Positions 1 to 11,102 of a DNA stretch of 56,221 nt are shown here, in pieces. Numbering within the stretch: position 1 is the stretch's first letter; every line of letters begins with the position of its first letter. The DNA is from Bimuria novae-zelandiae CBS 107.79 (taxonomy: Eukaryota > Ascomycota > Dothideomycetes > Pleosporales > Didymosphaeriaceae), in assembly GCA_010015655.1 (NCBI GenBank), contig ML976663.1:434623-490843 (forward strand). Reading direction: 5' to 3'. The position numbers and the translations under genes are program-made. The notes beneath the pieces are model-generated. The model made no database searches. It had not been told where the DNA came from and saw only the letters and a list, made by a program, of their open reading frames with translations.

Positions 1-72
1 CCCAGCGACGGCAGCTTGCTCTGTGAGCTTCAAAGGGGCCCTACGCGCCCTCTGTGGCCGATCAGCAGCCAT
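1..72 (-). CDS. Possible start of a transposase-like ORF, cut by window edge
   Basis: An ATG at 72 on the minus strand opens 24 codons to the window edge without a stop. The short peptide is basic and Arg/Pro-rich (MAADRPQRARRAPLKL...), a composition seen at the start of some fungal hAT-type transposases, but 24 residues cannot identify a family. A TATA-like stretch (TATAAATACGTATATAGG on the minus strand) lies about 35-55 bases upstream. It may equally be chance. Confidence 0.25.
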   Translation of the reverse strand, partial: MAADRPQRARRAPLKLTEQAAVAG

Positions 73-311
73 ATCGTCGGACTACTCCACCAAAAAAAAG
101 CGTCAGTATAGCCCTATATACGTATTTATACAGCTTCAAGTCTTACGGGCGAGTATTCTACGGATGGTGGGCCGTTATCAACGCGTCATAGTCAAATTCA
201 CGATTTGTATGGGAGTTTGGCGGGGGCGGGCGCGAATTTCGCGATGGCGCCAAGATTTCTACCGATTATTGCACGCGATAGAGGCGCCACAAAGTCAGCC
301 CCGGCAGGTGC

Positions 312-328
312 CATCTCTCAGAGAGATG
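312..328. repeat. Perfect 17-bp palindrome
   Basis: CATCTCTC and its exact reverse complement GAGAGATG are separated by one A. It could be a protein-binding site or a remnant of a mobile-element end. Nothing around it decides this. Confidence 0.5.
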
Positions 329-474
329 ACAGTAGATCCTGCCCTACTTGCTACACCGACGCCAGCGTATATATCGCCATATAATTGAAGTCTTCGCCGT
401 CAAAATCATCCTCGAATGTCAATTCGCTATAAAAAGTGACGTTGAGCCGAGAAGTTACGTTGAGCTGCGCAGCG

Positions 475-493
475 CCAACCCGCAGGGTTGGCG
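475..493. repeat. GC-rich hairpin, possible transposon end
   Basis: GCCAACCC and GGGTTGGC form a perfect 8-bp stem with a 3-base loop, set in otherwise AT-richer DNA and flanked by the near-repeat pair GACGTTGAGC / TACGTTGAGC at about 439-465. GC-rich hairpins of this kind occur near the ends of fungal DNA transposons. No partner copy was found in the window, so the assignment is speculative. Confidence 0.35.
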
Positions 494-2023
494 AGTGGCG
501 CGGGTAGATCGATTACTACGAATAAACTCGGAATCCATGTTTGCATATGCTAAATGCTACGATAAGCTCGATACATGTTCCTATTAAGGATGGGTATCGT
601 CCAAAACCTCCGAGGAGTCGGAAAACATTAGTGGCGACAGCTATGCAGGGGTCAGAAGTCCAGATAGTTTCAGAGACTGTAAACAGAATTATCAACAGTA
701 TACTCAAGCCATCGTAATTTTTACTTTACAGGCTAGCTATAGGGACAGAAATAGCTAGAAAAGGCCCTAATTTAACCATAGGATTATATAGTTACGTTAC
801 AAAAAAATATTATGTTCGGAAGCTCGGTTCATTTCGGCGTGGGGTGTTTTTCGACCAATAGTGATGGACGTTATATTAAAATGGCTAGTCTAGACACTAA
901 ATGTATATACATTCCTCTAAAATCATCTTGCGAGACCAGAGGTGGTGAAGAAGACGATGTTATTCTGTCACGGTTTATGGCTCTTACCCTATAAGATGGG
1001 TACTCCTACCCTCGCTTGGTTGCTACTCACCTTTCTGAGAGTGGTATACCTGTCTAGGACTAGCGTTGTTTGTGCCTGCGCACCTATATCTTCTGTAGCT
1101 CCTAGATAGTACAACCTCAGTTCAATCCTACAATCTTTTCCACTGCGTACTGTCCGCTCTGCTCACCGCGACATATTCCGCTACAGGGGTTATTCTGGTA
1201 CGCTTGGATGGACATTAGAAAAGACGAGAATAATTCTAGATATTATAGTCTAAAATCGTTAATTACATATATATAGTATTAAATATATCCGAACTACTCA
1301 CACTGTTGAAAAAGGCCTACCACAAATCGTCAGTAGGTATCCCTAAAATCAAGGCGAGTCCAATTAGTCCTTAATCCATCATGCGATGCCTCGATTTATG
1401 CACGAATATCTCCCCAGCCCCAAGTGAAAAAGGTGCGGCACGAAGTGCCATACACCATCCACTTCTCATAGCGCGCCACGTCACACATGCACAACTCTAC
1501 GCAACCCCACCACTGGTACCTGTCAAACAGTCGGAAGAGAGAAGAACCGTAGTATATTACTCAGAAGACCCGCAACGTGAACGCTACCCAGCAAAAAGAC
1601 CACAGAAAGCGAGAAAAGCAAAGCCCAACCACCAGGGTAGAGGGGTATCTTCGCAATAGCAATACCGGCAAAGACAAGGCCAGAGGTAAGGACGCCGATA
1701 CTAGCAAAACATCGAAATTGAGCAAGGCGAGCCTCCCCATGCAACCAATATGCGGCGGAAAAGAATGCCTTCCCGCGTCGTTCCCTGCATGTGCCCACCC
1801 ATGCAGATACCATCCCATGTCCGTCATATCGTCATTTCTCGTTCTGAGATCAACGCGCTTCCGATCCCATAGAGCGCACATCCTGGCTTCGTATTGATCC
1901 CGTCTCCTGGTATTGTTGCCAGCCCTCGCGATTGGAGTATCCGTCGTTCCACCCGCCGACGCGGTTGTACAGCCTGCAAACATTAAACGAAGATGAAAAG
2001 GGCGACGTGAGTCGGTGGGTGGC

Positions 2024-2826
2024 CTACTGGTCGTCTTGCACAATCTCGAGATTGTCGTCGGGGATCTGCTCGTAGTCGCCTTCAGGCGGGAGGTATAGCG
2101 CCGATGCTGCCATGCCGAGGCTGGTGAAAAAGGAGATCACCCATGAAGCGGTGCACAGGGACCACGAGGCATCGAGATAGTGACCTGGGATGGAGAAGCG
2201 GTCGTCGTGGTCGAAGGCGTAGGCCTGTGGGTGTTAGCGTCTGCGGCCGAAATAGTGTTGACGTGGTGACGTTTCAAGTGAAACAAGTGGTACAGTGAGG
2301 GGTAGACATACCACGATAGCCATACCGATGCACTGTACGAAGGCGGAGAACAACAGTAGCCCACTAACAATCTGCCAGCCAGCAGTCCTGCGCTGCACGC
2401 CACCCGCGATTATCACAAGAAAAGCGACCAGTGTGCAGAGCTCCACGGCGACGTCAAACGAGATGAAGAAGCCGACAGTCCTCCACATGTTGCAGAACGT
2501 CTCATCTGCTTCACATTGTTGCTTGGTCGGGAAAGCGACGTATTCAGGTTCGGAGGGTATGTTCGAGTAGCGACTGTGGAGGCCGTAGGAGAATTTGCGC
2601 CCGTCGTTGGCCTGGTCATAATGAGCAAAGTGTTGGGACTCGACAACGAAGATACTGGAAGATCGAGACTCACCGGGTCGAAGCTGATCCATCGCGGCAT
2701 ATAAATGCTCGCAATGGTCATCACCGTGCCTGCGCGCGTCAGTCATTGCCATCTGAGATAGGTGCTCTTCCACTCACTGGCCAAGGTGAGCCACAGGCCT
2801 GCACTGTATACTATCCTCCGCGTCAT
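2024..2826 (-). CDS. Fungal four-helix membrane protein (claudin-like topology)
   Basis: Four exons (2826-2778, 2729-2674, 2611-2312, 2224-2024) join in frame into 201 aa. The three introns have clean ends (GTGAGT..CAG, GTGAGT..CAG, GTATGT..CAG). The predicted protein has four hydrophobic helices: about 8-28, 75-98 (VGFFISF...), 110-135 and 155-178. There is a two-Cys extracellular-type loop between helices 1 and 2 and an acidic tail ending EIVQDDQ. The layout of a short N-terminal helix, a loop with MPRWISF and two cysteines, then three helices and YLPPEGDYEQIP recurs in ascomycete membrane proteins with no assigned function. The GG-xQRR segment after helix 2 is probably cytosolic. The start was chosen because it gives helix 1 a normal N-terminus directly before the first donor. 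Location (plasma membrane or vacuole) cannot be told from sequence. Confidence 0.8.
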
Positions 2827-3747
2827 GATGAGGGTGCGTTGGAGTTTAGGTCGCGATGATAGAGAAAAGATTTCGAGGATAGGTTGGCCGCCGAAAGTAC
2901 CGTACTGGTGTGAAAGCGGAAAGGCTTGTGAAGCCTTGAAGCTGGTTTGTTATGGCCGCGGGATGCGAGTTTGGCTGCAACAGGATGAAGGCAAGCGCAC
3001 GCTGGGGGGAGATGCAGCTAGGGAGATGCGCGTTATAAGAGACGACAATGGTCGCAGGGTATGTAGTAGAAGGTGGGCAGAAGCGGGTGCCGTGTGGCAG
3101 GGCTTGTTCACCGTGTGCCGCAACCTTGTTGCTCGTCGCTCTGCAGAGGATGGCGCCATGACGATTGTGAAATTGATCCACCACCAGGCGGACGTCCGTG
3201 CGCGGGGGCTAAACCCGGTCTGATTGATACACCGCTCATGTTAGCCTCATCGCCACACCCTCTCCAAGGTACTGATAGCGGGTAACGCGCAGAGATATCC
3301 ACTGTAGAGAGCCTTACGTAAAGTTCCTAGACCAGGTAGTACAGCCTCCGGTCGCTATTCACCGCTACTGAGAGATCCAAACCCGTATAGCGCCTTTCTC
3401 CAAACTATTTCATACCTCCCAACATCTCCTTAGTAAGCCCTACCAATACATGCGACAACTCAAACGCGAATCAAATCATGTTGGGAGCATCCTTGCTGCT
3501 GTGCGAGCACAAAAAGCGGGGCTCTGTGCCGCTTTCCTCCGCGAGACATGCACTCTCACAGCATCGACTTTCGCGTTTCCCATGATAGCCCGCAGCAACC
3601 AATTGAGTAAGGTGTGCTCCAATTAGTGGCAATTACTGGCCGATCTGATCATCATAGGATCCATACTGTCATGGTAAGGTTCGAAAGCTCGAGTAAGATC
3701 TCAATGCACAGTACACCGGTCTCTAGGGCTGAGTCTGGAGAACGCGA
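2827..3747. other. Intergenic DNA left of the nested transposon
   Basis: This stretch holds the presumed promoter of the membrane-protein gene, then unremarkable DNA. No open frame is supported: those at 2762-3223 and 2846-3184 overlap on opposite strands and have no coding features. Base composition is normal, unlike the AT-rich DNA that follows. Confidence 0.5.
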
Positions 3748-3749
3748 TA

Positions 3750-3801
3750 ACGTGCACGGACAGCTCATGCCCGGAGACACCTCGTGCCCCGCCGAACACC
3801 A
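3750..3801 (+). repeat. Left terminal inverted repeat of the Fot1-like element
   Basis: This begins ACGTGCACGG directly after the target TA and matches the reverse complement of 12620-12671 base for base. It is GC-rich and keeps many CpA sites that RIP would be expected to hit. Confidence 0.9.
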
Positions 3802-3848
3802 AGCCGCGTCTCAACACCACAACTTTAACAGACTATAACGCTACAGCC

Positions 3849-4284
3849 ATGGCACCTATTAATAATACAATTAAAGATTTGAAATCGCGTAATCTAGGAG
3901 AATACTTTACGTTAAGGGAAGTTACTAAGAAATACGAGGTTAACTACTTAACGCTAGGGTAAAGGTAGAGAGGCGTAATAGTGTCTTAGGAGAATAGATA
4001 CTTAAATTAATAAGCTCTTAACTAATAACAAGAGCTAGAGCTTATATAATATATTATAAAGCTTATAGAGAGAGGCCTTTCTCCTACAAGAGAGATAATT
4101 AGGAATTTCTTATCTAAAGTAGCCTATTAGCAGCTAAGCGATCAATAGGTTTCTCGCTTTATTACTAGACACTAGATCTATATAATCTTAAAGTGGACCA
4201 CCGCTATAGATCGTGTTCGCCACCTAGCTAATTCTAAGTTAAAATACTATCTCTATTTCGAGCTACTGCATCGAAAGATCACTG
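3849..4284 (+). pseudogene. Fot1-like transposase, N-terminal part, RIP-decayed
   Basis: Reading from ATG 3849 gives a helix-turn-helix type start (MAPINNTIKDLKSR...) followed by a CENP-B-like region with motifs such as LRHLANSKLKYY-type spacing and WTTAIDRVRHLA. Many in-frame TAG/TAA codons interrupt it from about 3960, mostly where Gln or Arg codons would be expected. The frame stops at 4284, where the LTR retrotransposon was inserted, and resumes after 11102. It is part of a Tc1/mariner superfamily (pogo/Fot1 group) DDE transposase gene. Homology is inferred from motif order, not alignment. Confidence 0.7.
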
Positions 4285-4289
4285 AATAT

Positions 4290-4766
4290 TGTTAAGTCCC
4301 TACGGGTAGCTAGTCCGAAATAGGGTTAAGGTTGGTTCTCTAGCAGGAGCGATATCAAAATAGAAAAGGGTGTATTAATAGCTCGCGCTTATTAATAGGG
4401 GTGTTAGTATTAAAGTAAGGTGTATTATAATCAAATCAACAAGAGCCTAAGTAAATCCAAACGATAGATTAATAAATAGGTTAAACATAAGGTAGAAGAG
4501 TCTATCCTCATGTTCCTATATACTTAGCATGCTTGACTTGCTCGCTTTAAGCATATTAAGCGCAGCCTTAGCTTTCTGCTTATGCTTGACTTGCTCGCTT
4601 CGAGCATGTCAAGCGCAGCCTTAGCTTTCTACTTATGCTTAACTTGCTCGCTTCGAGCGCTTTAAGCAGTCACGTGACCTGCCCATTGCTATGCCACCAT
4701 TGGCTCCCATAAGACCTTAGCCGTCTCAGAATATTAGCCTAGTAATGCTAAATACAGATCCTAACA
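4290..4766 (-). repeat. Left LTR (3' LTR of the element)
   Basis: 477 bp with inverted ends TGTTA...TAACA. It contains about two and a half units of a roughly 53-bp tandem repeat (about 4529-4668, each with CTTGACTTGCTCGCTT), a perfect GTCACGTGAC palindrome near 4671 and a CCATTGG (reverse CCAAT box) near 4698. These would sit in the U3 promoter of the LTR. Confidence 0.92.
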
Positions 4767-4782
4767 TCATCCCCTCTCTCCA
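4767..4782 (-). other. Polypurine tract
   Basis: On the minus strand the bases just before the left LTR read GGAGAGAGGGGATGA, a purine run in the position of the plus-strand primer of an LTR element. This fixes the orientation of the retrotransposon. Confidence 0.75.
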
Positions 4783-4834
4783 ACGATTTGTCCTTAAATC
4801 ACATAACCTATCTTACTAAATAGATAAAGTTTGG

Positions 4835-5465
4835 TTGCCCCGCTCCTTAGTGCGCTTTACTATAATGTCTTCCGCTAAAGCCCGCGCTATCCGTCTTAGC
4901 ATTAAAACTTGCTATAATAGTATTATCTATTCTATCTCTTATAATTATTACTTACTTTCTAGCTCTAAGTGCATTATTATACCGTTATCTAATCCTAACG
5001 CCTATCTAAAGTGTTCTAAGTGTATTCGTGCGTAAAAGCCTTGCGTAAACTTATTGTAGGCATTATTAGACAAGACTCGTAATAAGTATAAAAAGAAGGT
5101 AGATGTAGATAAGAAATTATTAGCAGAAGTGTTAATCTAACTTCTATAAAATAAGAAAATATTACAGCAGGCTAAAGAGCGTGCTAAGAAGAAGGCGTAA
5201 TACCTTATATCCAAAATAAATACTGCTAGAGAGTTAGAAGCAGAGGCGGCGTTAGAGGACTATCCTATCGTAGCGGCCACTATTAGCTTCTCTCCTCTAA
5301 TATAGTCAACACTAGGGTTATTAGATAATTACTCTAGTACCTTGCCTACAACCGCGAGCGGCTCTTAGGTATATTCCTATAGTATTAGTAGAGCAATTAT
5401 TTGCAGTTTGCTAAGTTTTCCTTAGGTTCCTATGTATTCTCGCTATATAGGTATCCCTTCTATTT
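4835..5465 (+). pseudogene. Antisense ORF inside the Ty3/gypsy element, RIP-decayed
   Basis: On the strand opposite to gag-pol, between integrase and the left LTR, an open frame runs 66 codons from 4835 (or the inner ATG at 4865) and continues in frame through scattered TAA/TAG codons to about 5465. The translation looks like a real protein: a short N-terminal basic part, a CxxC-type patch (LKCSKC), a Lys/Glu-rich helical stretch (KERAKKKA, ARELEAEAALED) and a Ser/Thr-rich tail. The stops sit where Gln or Trp codons would fit. I do not recognise a function. Its place, convergent with pol, suggests an accessory gene of this retrotransposon family. Confidence 0.5.
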
Positions 5466-5519
5466 AATAAGATATATGCGTGGCTAATCCGTGTGTTATA
5501 GTATTTATTTAACTTTGAA

Positions 5520-8500
5520 TTCGTTTTCTTCCTCTAGTTAATAATAGAAGGTGGTTTCGACTGGTGTCTCTAGGTCGGCTGGTTCCAATTGGTCTATATA
5601 AAATACTGGGTGTATCTTAGCGTCTAGTGGTAGTTCTAATCTATAGTTAACCGGTGATATTTGCTCGGAAATAAAAAATAGTCTAACCTTAATATAATCC
5701 AGTTTCTTGTGTTTCTTCTTCTAAGTTCGAAGATTCTTTATAAGCAAATATGCTTTATCCCCCTTCTTTAGCTAAGGTGCCGTTTTTTGTTTTTAATTTG
5801 TGTAAGAAATAGCTTGCTATTAAGCTTTCTTAAGATTCTCTCGGAGTTGTTCGTGCGTCTTTTTTATTTTTTCTGCCAAACTAATAGCTTCTTCCGTTTT
5901 GATAGTCGTAGGAAACGTTTAATTAAAGAGATGTAGATATCTTCTGTAGTTTGCATAAAATAGCGTATATCCCGTTACTGCCGATATCTTGTTATTATAT
6001 ACCAATTGTGCCATAGGTAATAGGGAAATCCAGTTATTTTTCTAGTTGTTGCAATAGATGCGTAGGTACGTTTCAATCGTCTAATTCGTACGTTCTGTTT
6101 GTCCATCCGTCTGTGGATAATAAGCTATTAATAGCTTCCGTTTTATTCCAATAAGTGCCATAAGCGTTGTCTAGTAATTTAAGGTAAAGAGCTTGTCTCG
6201 ATCGCTAATAATTATCTTTAGTATGCCATAGTGTCGTATAAGGCAGTCCAGGATAAGGAATGCGAGTTCTTTAGCTATAGTTATCTTCTAGCATAGTAGC
6301 AGTTCTACGTATTTAGTAAATCAACAAACAATTACTAATATAGAATTGTACTTTATTCCTGTTGCTAGGTCCTTTAATCCGGGTAGTCCTGTCATAAAGT
6401 CCATAGCAATATCTTCCTATAGTGCTATTGGTATCTGGATCGCTTGCATCTCGCCGTACTTAAGATGTGTTACGGGCTTATTTCGTTGGCATTCTACGCA
6501 TTTACAGATATACTAGGTTACTACTTCTTTAATTCCTTTAAAGCTGTAATTACGCTAGATAAGTTCTATTATTTTCTTAATTCCTAGGTGTCCGTACGCA
6601 GGATCGTCGTGGTATTATTAGATAATCTTGGTCTATTATTTTACGGGTACCTCTCGTGTTATCACGAGGATTTGATTAAGTTCCGCTGTTGGTCCGAGGG
6701 ATCCGTCTTTATTTTGCTATAGAATAGCAGAATAGGTTTTAATCTTATCTCCTGCAAAATCGCTACGCCTGCTCAAGGCGTCTGCTCGTCCGTTTTCCTT
6801 ACCTAGGGTGTACACAATCTTAAATTTATACTGCCCTATTGTTTCTAACCATCTCGCTTAACGTGGTGTCAATTCCTTAGTTATCGTAAATCGTAAGAAA
6901 TTCTTGTAGTCTGTAAAAATTATAAGACCTAAGCAACTGTGTGCGTAGATCCTCTAATACTTTAATACTCTAATAATTACGTATAGTTCTTTATTATGTA
7001 TGTCGTATCGTAATTCCGCGTCGTTAAGTTTGCATAAGTAGTAGGCAATTAGATACTAATGCCCATCCCTTTCTTACTTTGCACATGCTCCCAGGGCTAA
7101 GTCGCTTACGTCCGTTTCAATCCTCAATAGTTTATTATCTTGGAAGTGCATCAGTACTAGTAGACTAATACATGCTTGCCGTAGTGCCTAGAATGCTTCT
7201 TCGCACTTTATTATCTATTTAAAGGGTACGTCCTTCTTAGTAAGGTTTATAAGCGGTATTGTAATCCTTGCGTAATCCTTAATAAATTATCGATTAAATC
7301 TACAGAATCCTAAGAATTCCTGGATGTTCTTAGCTAATTGCGGTCGTGGCTAGTCTTTAAGACATTTAATTTTATCTGGGCTCACCTTAATTCCTTTAGT
7401 GTTAATAACATATCTAAGGAATTTAAGTTCTATTTAGAAGAACTTACACTTTTCTAGTTTAAGTTATAGGTATAACTTATTAAGTTCCTTAAGTACTATC
7501 TTAACATGTTCCACGTGGTCGTTCATGTTTTCTAAGTAGATTAAAATGTTATCTATATATGCGACAATAAAGATATTAAGGTAGTATCGTAAGACGTTAT
7601 TAATAAGCGCCTAGAATATAGCCGGTGCGTTTGTAAGTCCAAATGGCATAATAGTGTACTTAAACAGTCTATATCTAGATCTAAATGCTATCTTCCATTC
7701 TTCACCTTCCTTAATTCGTATAAGGTAGTATCTATTACGTAGGTCTAGTAAGGTAAACATTTTTGCTCGTGCTAGCCTGTCTCGTAGTTCTTTAATATTT
7801 AGTAACGGGTATTAGTTCTTGATTATTATGTTATTAAGTTTTTAGTAGTCTACGCAGGGTCGCAATTCGCCGCTCTTCTTAGGTATAAACATAAATAGGC
7901 TTGCCGCTAGTGACTTTAATAGTTGTATATATCCTTTTACTAAATTCTTTTTAATAAATTCCTTTTCTTCTTAGAGTTCTTTGCCTAATTTCGCGTATAG
8001 TAGTCTAAAGGGTGGCGTCTTCCCTTCTTCTAGGTCAATTTTGTAATCCTAGAGTTAGTGCTTAGGTAGGTTTACTTTTCCTTCCTCTTCTTAAAACAGA
8101 TAGCTCTATTCTATAAACTATTTAGGGATTCCGTAGGTTATGCGTTGCTCTCTTTTCTTTACGGGAATTGGCTTGTCCACTGCCTTGCGCTCTGTGACCT
8201 AGTGGTTCCTGCTAGCGTCTACTAAGGGTAATTCGATCTTAAATCTCGTTTGCAAGACTATGTTATTAATAGCTCTCTTATCTACTATTAAACTCTACTA
8301 ATGCGTAGGCATTGCTTATAATGCATAGTTACAGTGCTTAAAGGATAGCGTTCTTCTTCCCTAGTTAATTATAGGGTTGTGCTTCCTTAACTAGGGTAGT
8401 CCTAGTATCACATCGTGACTAGCTTCTTCGAGAACGTCGAGGGTAATCGTTTCCTTATGTCTATAGATCTTAAGTGTCGTCTTGACCTCGTACTTAATTC

Positions 8501-8700
8501 GTGGCGTGCCTGGCATTAGGTGTCCATTCGCGATATAGATAATATAAGCATCCTCTTTCTTGCGCTTATAGAGTCCCGCTCTAATAAGTGCCTTTTAAGA
8601 GATATAGCTTTATTAGGCTCCTAAATCCAGCATAGCCTTTATCCATGTTCTATTAAGCCGTATTAGTAGCTTAATTAATGCTTAACTATTTATAGCATTT
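5520..8700 (-). pseudogene. Ty3/gypsy pol: protease, reverse transcriptase, RNase H, integrase (decayed)
   Basis: Reading the minus strand from high to low coordinates gives these pieces, each interrupted by stops. The reverse transcriptase lies at about 7300-8000 ([33 protein letters not shown]). Its catalytic motif near 7550 reads YIDN, where YIDD/YLDD is normal; that is a single G-to-A change. RNase H follows at about 6850-7150 (ETDVSDLALGA). Integrase lies at about 5950-6500, with CVECQRNK, DFMTGLPG, ISDRDKLFT and STDGQTERTN. Its C-terminus (LELPLDAKIHPVFY) is at about 5570-5650. The protease should lie near 8250-8650 but is too decayed to delimit. Confidence 0.85.
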
Positions 8701-9599
8701 AATTCCTTAAAGGCGTCTTCTCGCTTGAGCCTAGGTCTAAAAAAGACAATTCCTTAGTAGGTGGCTTAGTAGGCTGAAGGTTGCTATTTTTATCCCGTGG
8801 TTGGCGGTATCGTGCTATCATCCAGATTGCTTCACCGTAGCTTCTCTCTTCTTGTTGGTCCATGCGCACTAGTTCTCCATAATAGTCGCTAGGTCTAAAT
8901 CCAAAAAGTGCTTTATCCTATTAATGCGTTACACAGTCTAGGTGTAGACATGTCTGCTAAATCTTTAACATGCATTTATTATTAATTAGCATAGTATAGG
9001 TAAGGTTCTAGGTTTCGCTAAGATATAGGAAGTATTTTACTTCTCTTTTATCCTATAGGTGCGCGTCGCATTTGGCGATTAGGCAATTAAACTATTCCCA
9101 TCTATATCGTTTCTGCGATCGTGGGAAGTATTTACACTATTTAGCGTAAAGATGCGTATTACATGCGTCAGTGGTACAGAATCTCTATCTAAGGATTCTG
9201 TAATTAGGATTTCGATGGTCTAGGTCGTACATTAGTTTGTAGCTAGGATTCTTAACAGGGTATTTCTTCTTTAGGTCCTAGTATTTATAACTATAGTCTG
9301 CGAATTCTTATATTACTAAGCTAATTAGTTTAGTGCGTATTGCATTTAGCTTAGTTACTATAAATCTAAAATTAGTTTCACGCGGTTAATATTAATCTAA
9401 AAATTAAAATATATTATATTCTTCCTTATCTGTAAGTCTTCTTACATTTAGATGCGGTGTAGGGGCGCGTTTCTTTAGCTCCTCTTACTCTACCTCTAAT
9501 CCTTCTTCTGTATCCTTGTATAGCTAAGAGTCAGGCGAGTCCGTTTGCTCTAAGTCCCTATCTTAGGTATTAAGTTACTTAATAGTATTAATAACTTAC

Positions 9600-10560
9600 T
9601 ATTCTTTGTTAGTCGCATCCGCGTCTTCGACAATTAATACGTTTAACTATCTAATAACCTTATTCTTAGATCTGCAGTTCCTGGCTATGTAGCCTAGTTT
9701 GCCACATGTAAAACAGGTGCGTGTCTCGGTCCCCTGTTGTCGTCAGGTTCTATCTGAGATACGTCTTTGGTTAGGCTTCTTGCAATAGCCTAGAGACTTT
9801 CCTGTTCCTTTTCCAATTGCATTAATTTGGTTATGGTACTGGATTCCTTCTATCGGCTAAGGCCCGTAGTTGTCTTGTCTTGGCCTAGGAGTTTGTTAAT
9901 TGCGATAATTATCATAGCTTAAGGGTGGTCTATAGCCTTATTATCCTAACTAGTTCCATCGTATATCGCGTTTTAGTTCGTACCATTCCTTATTAATCTT
10001 AATAGCTTCCTTTAACAGTGCTTCCAGTGTATCCATCTTTGCTCTGCTACGCAGTAGTTCTTCGCGTAGGTTAGGCTTAAGTCCTTAATAGTACATAGTT
10101 ATAAGAGTTACTTTGTTTTAATAGATTTAATTAGCGTGCCTGCAGAATTTGGAGTCGTATTTAGTAGCTAAGCGGACTTGCTTAAGTTGCTAGATAGCTC
10201 TTTTAGTAATAGCCTCCTAATTAGCTACTCTAAAGTATTATTTAACTTTCTTGCAGAACTCGTTATAGTCTTTTATAATTTTATTAATAGCATCTCCTTC
10301 CGAGTTCTCCTTAGCCAGGTATTAGTTAAGATACGGTTAAATCCATGCAAGGGCTGGTCCTTTTATGTAAGATGCTGCAAAAATAGTCTTATTAGCTTTA
10401 TCCTATTCCTTCTTTATTTTATAGAAGTAGAGGTTAAGCTGCAAGATCTATAGTTCTGTATGTTTATAGTCTCTATAAAAGAGATTAGGTTTAGCGTAAA
10501 GGCTTCCCTTAATATAGGTAATAGTAGCATCGTTGTTATTATTATCTAAAGTATTCCCTA
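9600..10560 (-). pseudogene. Ty3/gypsy gag with CCHC zinc knuckle (decayed)
   Basis: The minus strand encodes a typical retrotransposon Gag core (segments such as ASYIKGPALAW, EFCKKVKQYF) followed at about 9674-9717 by a zinc knuckle, CFTCGKLGYIARNC. Stops interrupt it throughout. Gag would form the particle and bind RNA through the knuckle. Confidence 0.82.
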
Positions 10561-10620
10561 GAACAATATCTGGTGTATTAGAAAGGGTCTTGTATTTGCT
10601 TATGTTAGGGGTGTTTAAGA

Positions 10621-11097
10621 TGTTAAGTCCCTATAGGTAGCTAGTCTAAAATAGGGTTAAGGTTGGTTCTCTAGTAGGAGCAATATTAAAATAGGAAAAG
10701 ATGTATTAATAGCTTGCGCTTATTAATAGGGGTGTTAGTATTAAAGTAAGGTGTGTTATAATTAAATTAATAAGAGCCTAAGTGAATCTAAATAATAGAT
10801 TAATAAACAGGTTAAACACAAGGTGGAAGAGTCCATCCTTATGTTCCTATATACTTAGCATGCTTGACTTGCTCGCTTCGAGCATGTCGAGCGCAGCCTT
10901 AGCTTTCTACTTATACTTGACTTGCTCGCTTCAAGCATGTCAAGCGCAGCCTTGGCTTTCTGCTTATGCTCGACTTGCTCGCTTCAAGCGCTTCGAGCAG
11001 TCACGTGACCTGCCCATTGCTATGCCACCATTGGCTCCCATAAGACCTTGGCCGTCTCAGAATGTTAGCCTGGTGATGCTAAATACAGATCCTAACA
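10621..11097 (-). repeat. Right LTR (5' LTR of the element)
   Basis: This is 477 bp, the same length as the left LTR and collinear with it. It has the same inverted ends, the same internal tandem repeat (about 10861-10999) and the same GTCACGTGAC palindrome. Differences from the left copy are C/T and G/A changes. Confidence 0.92.
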
Positions 11098-11102
11098 AAT
11101 AT

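Larger units (their letters stand above)
73..2023. other. Intergenic stretch without a supported gene
   Basis: Only short open frames occur here, and none has protein-like composition or recognisable splice structure. From about 690 to 1380 the DNA is AT-rich and looks like decayed repeat. Two compact palindromes stand out: 312-328 and the hairpin at 475-493 (separate entries). The open frames at 1381-1659 and 1561-2043 are on opposite strands over the same bases and neither looks coding. Confidence 0.5.
4290..11097 (-). mobile_element. Ty3/gypsy LTR retrotransposon, complete in structure, RIP-decayed
   Basis: Two 477-bp LTRs (4290-4766 and 10621-11097) bound the element, and AATAT is duplicated at 4285-4289 and 11098-11102. 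The coding strand is minus. The Gag zinc knuckle lies near 9.7 kb, then protease, reverse transcriptase, RNase H and integrase follow towards lower coordinates, the Ty3/gypsy order. A polypurine tract lies just inside the left LTR on the minus strand, so 10621-11097 is the 5' LTR and 4290-4766 the 3' LTR. All frames are full of stops. The differences between the LTRs that I compared (first about 110 bp) are all C/T or G/A transitions, as RIP produces. It landed inside the Fot1-like transposase gene. Confidence 0.93.

Noticed and set aside
4529..4668. Regularly spaced repeats considered as a CRISPR-like array
   Set aside because: The units are directly adjacent with no spacers, lie inside an LTR and occur again in the other LTR.
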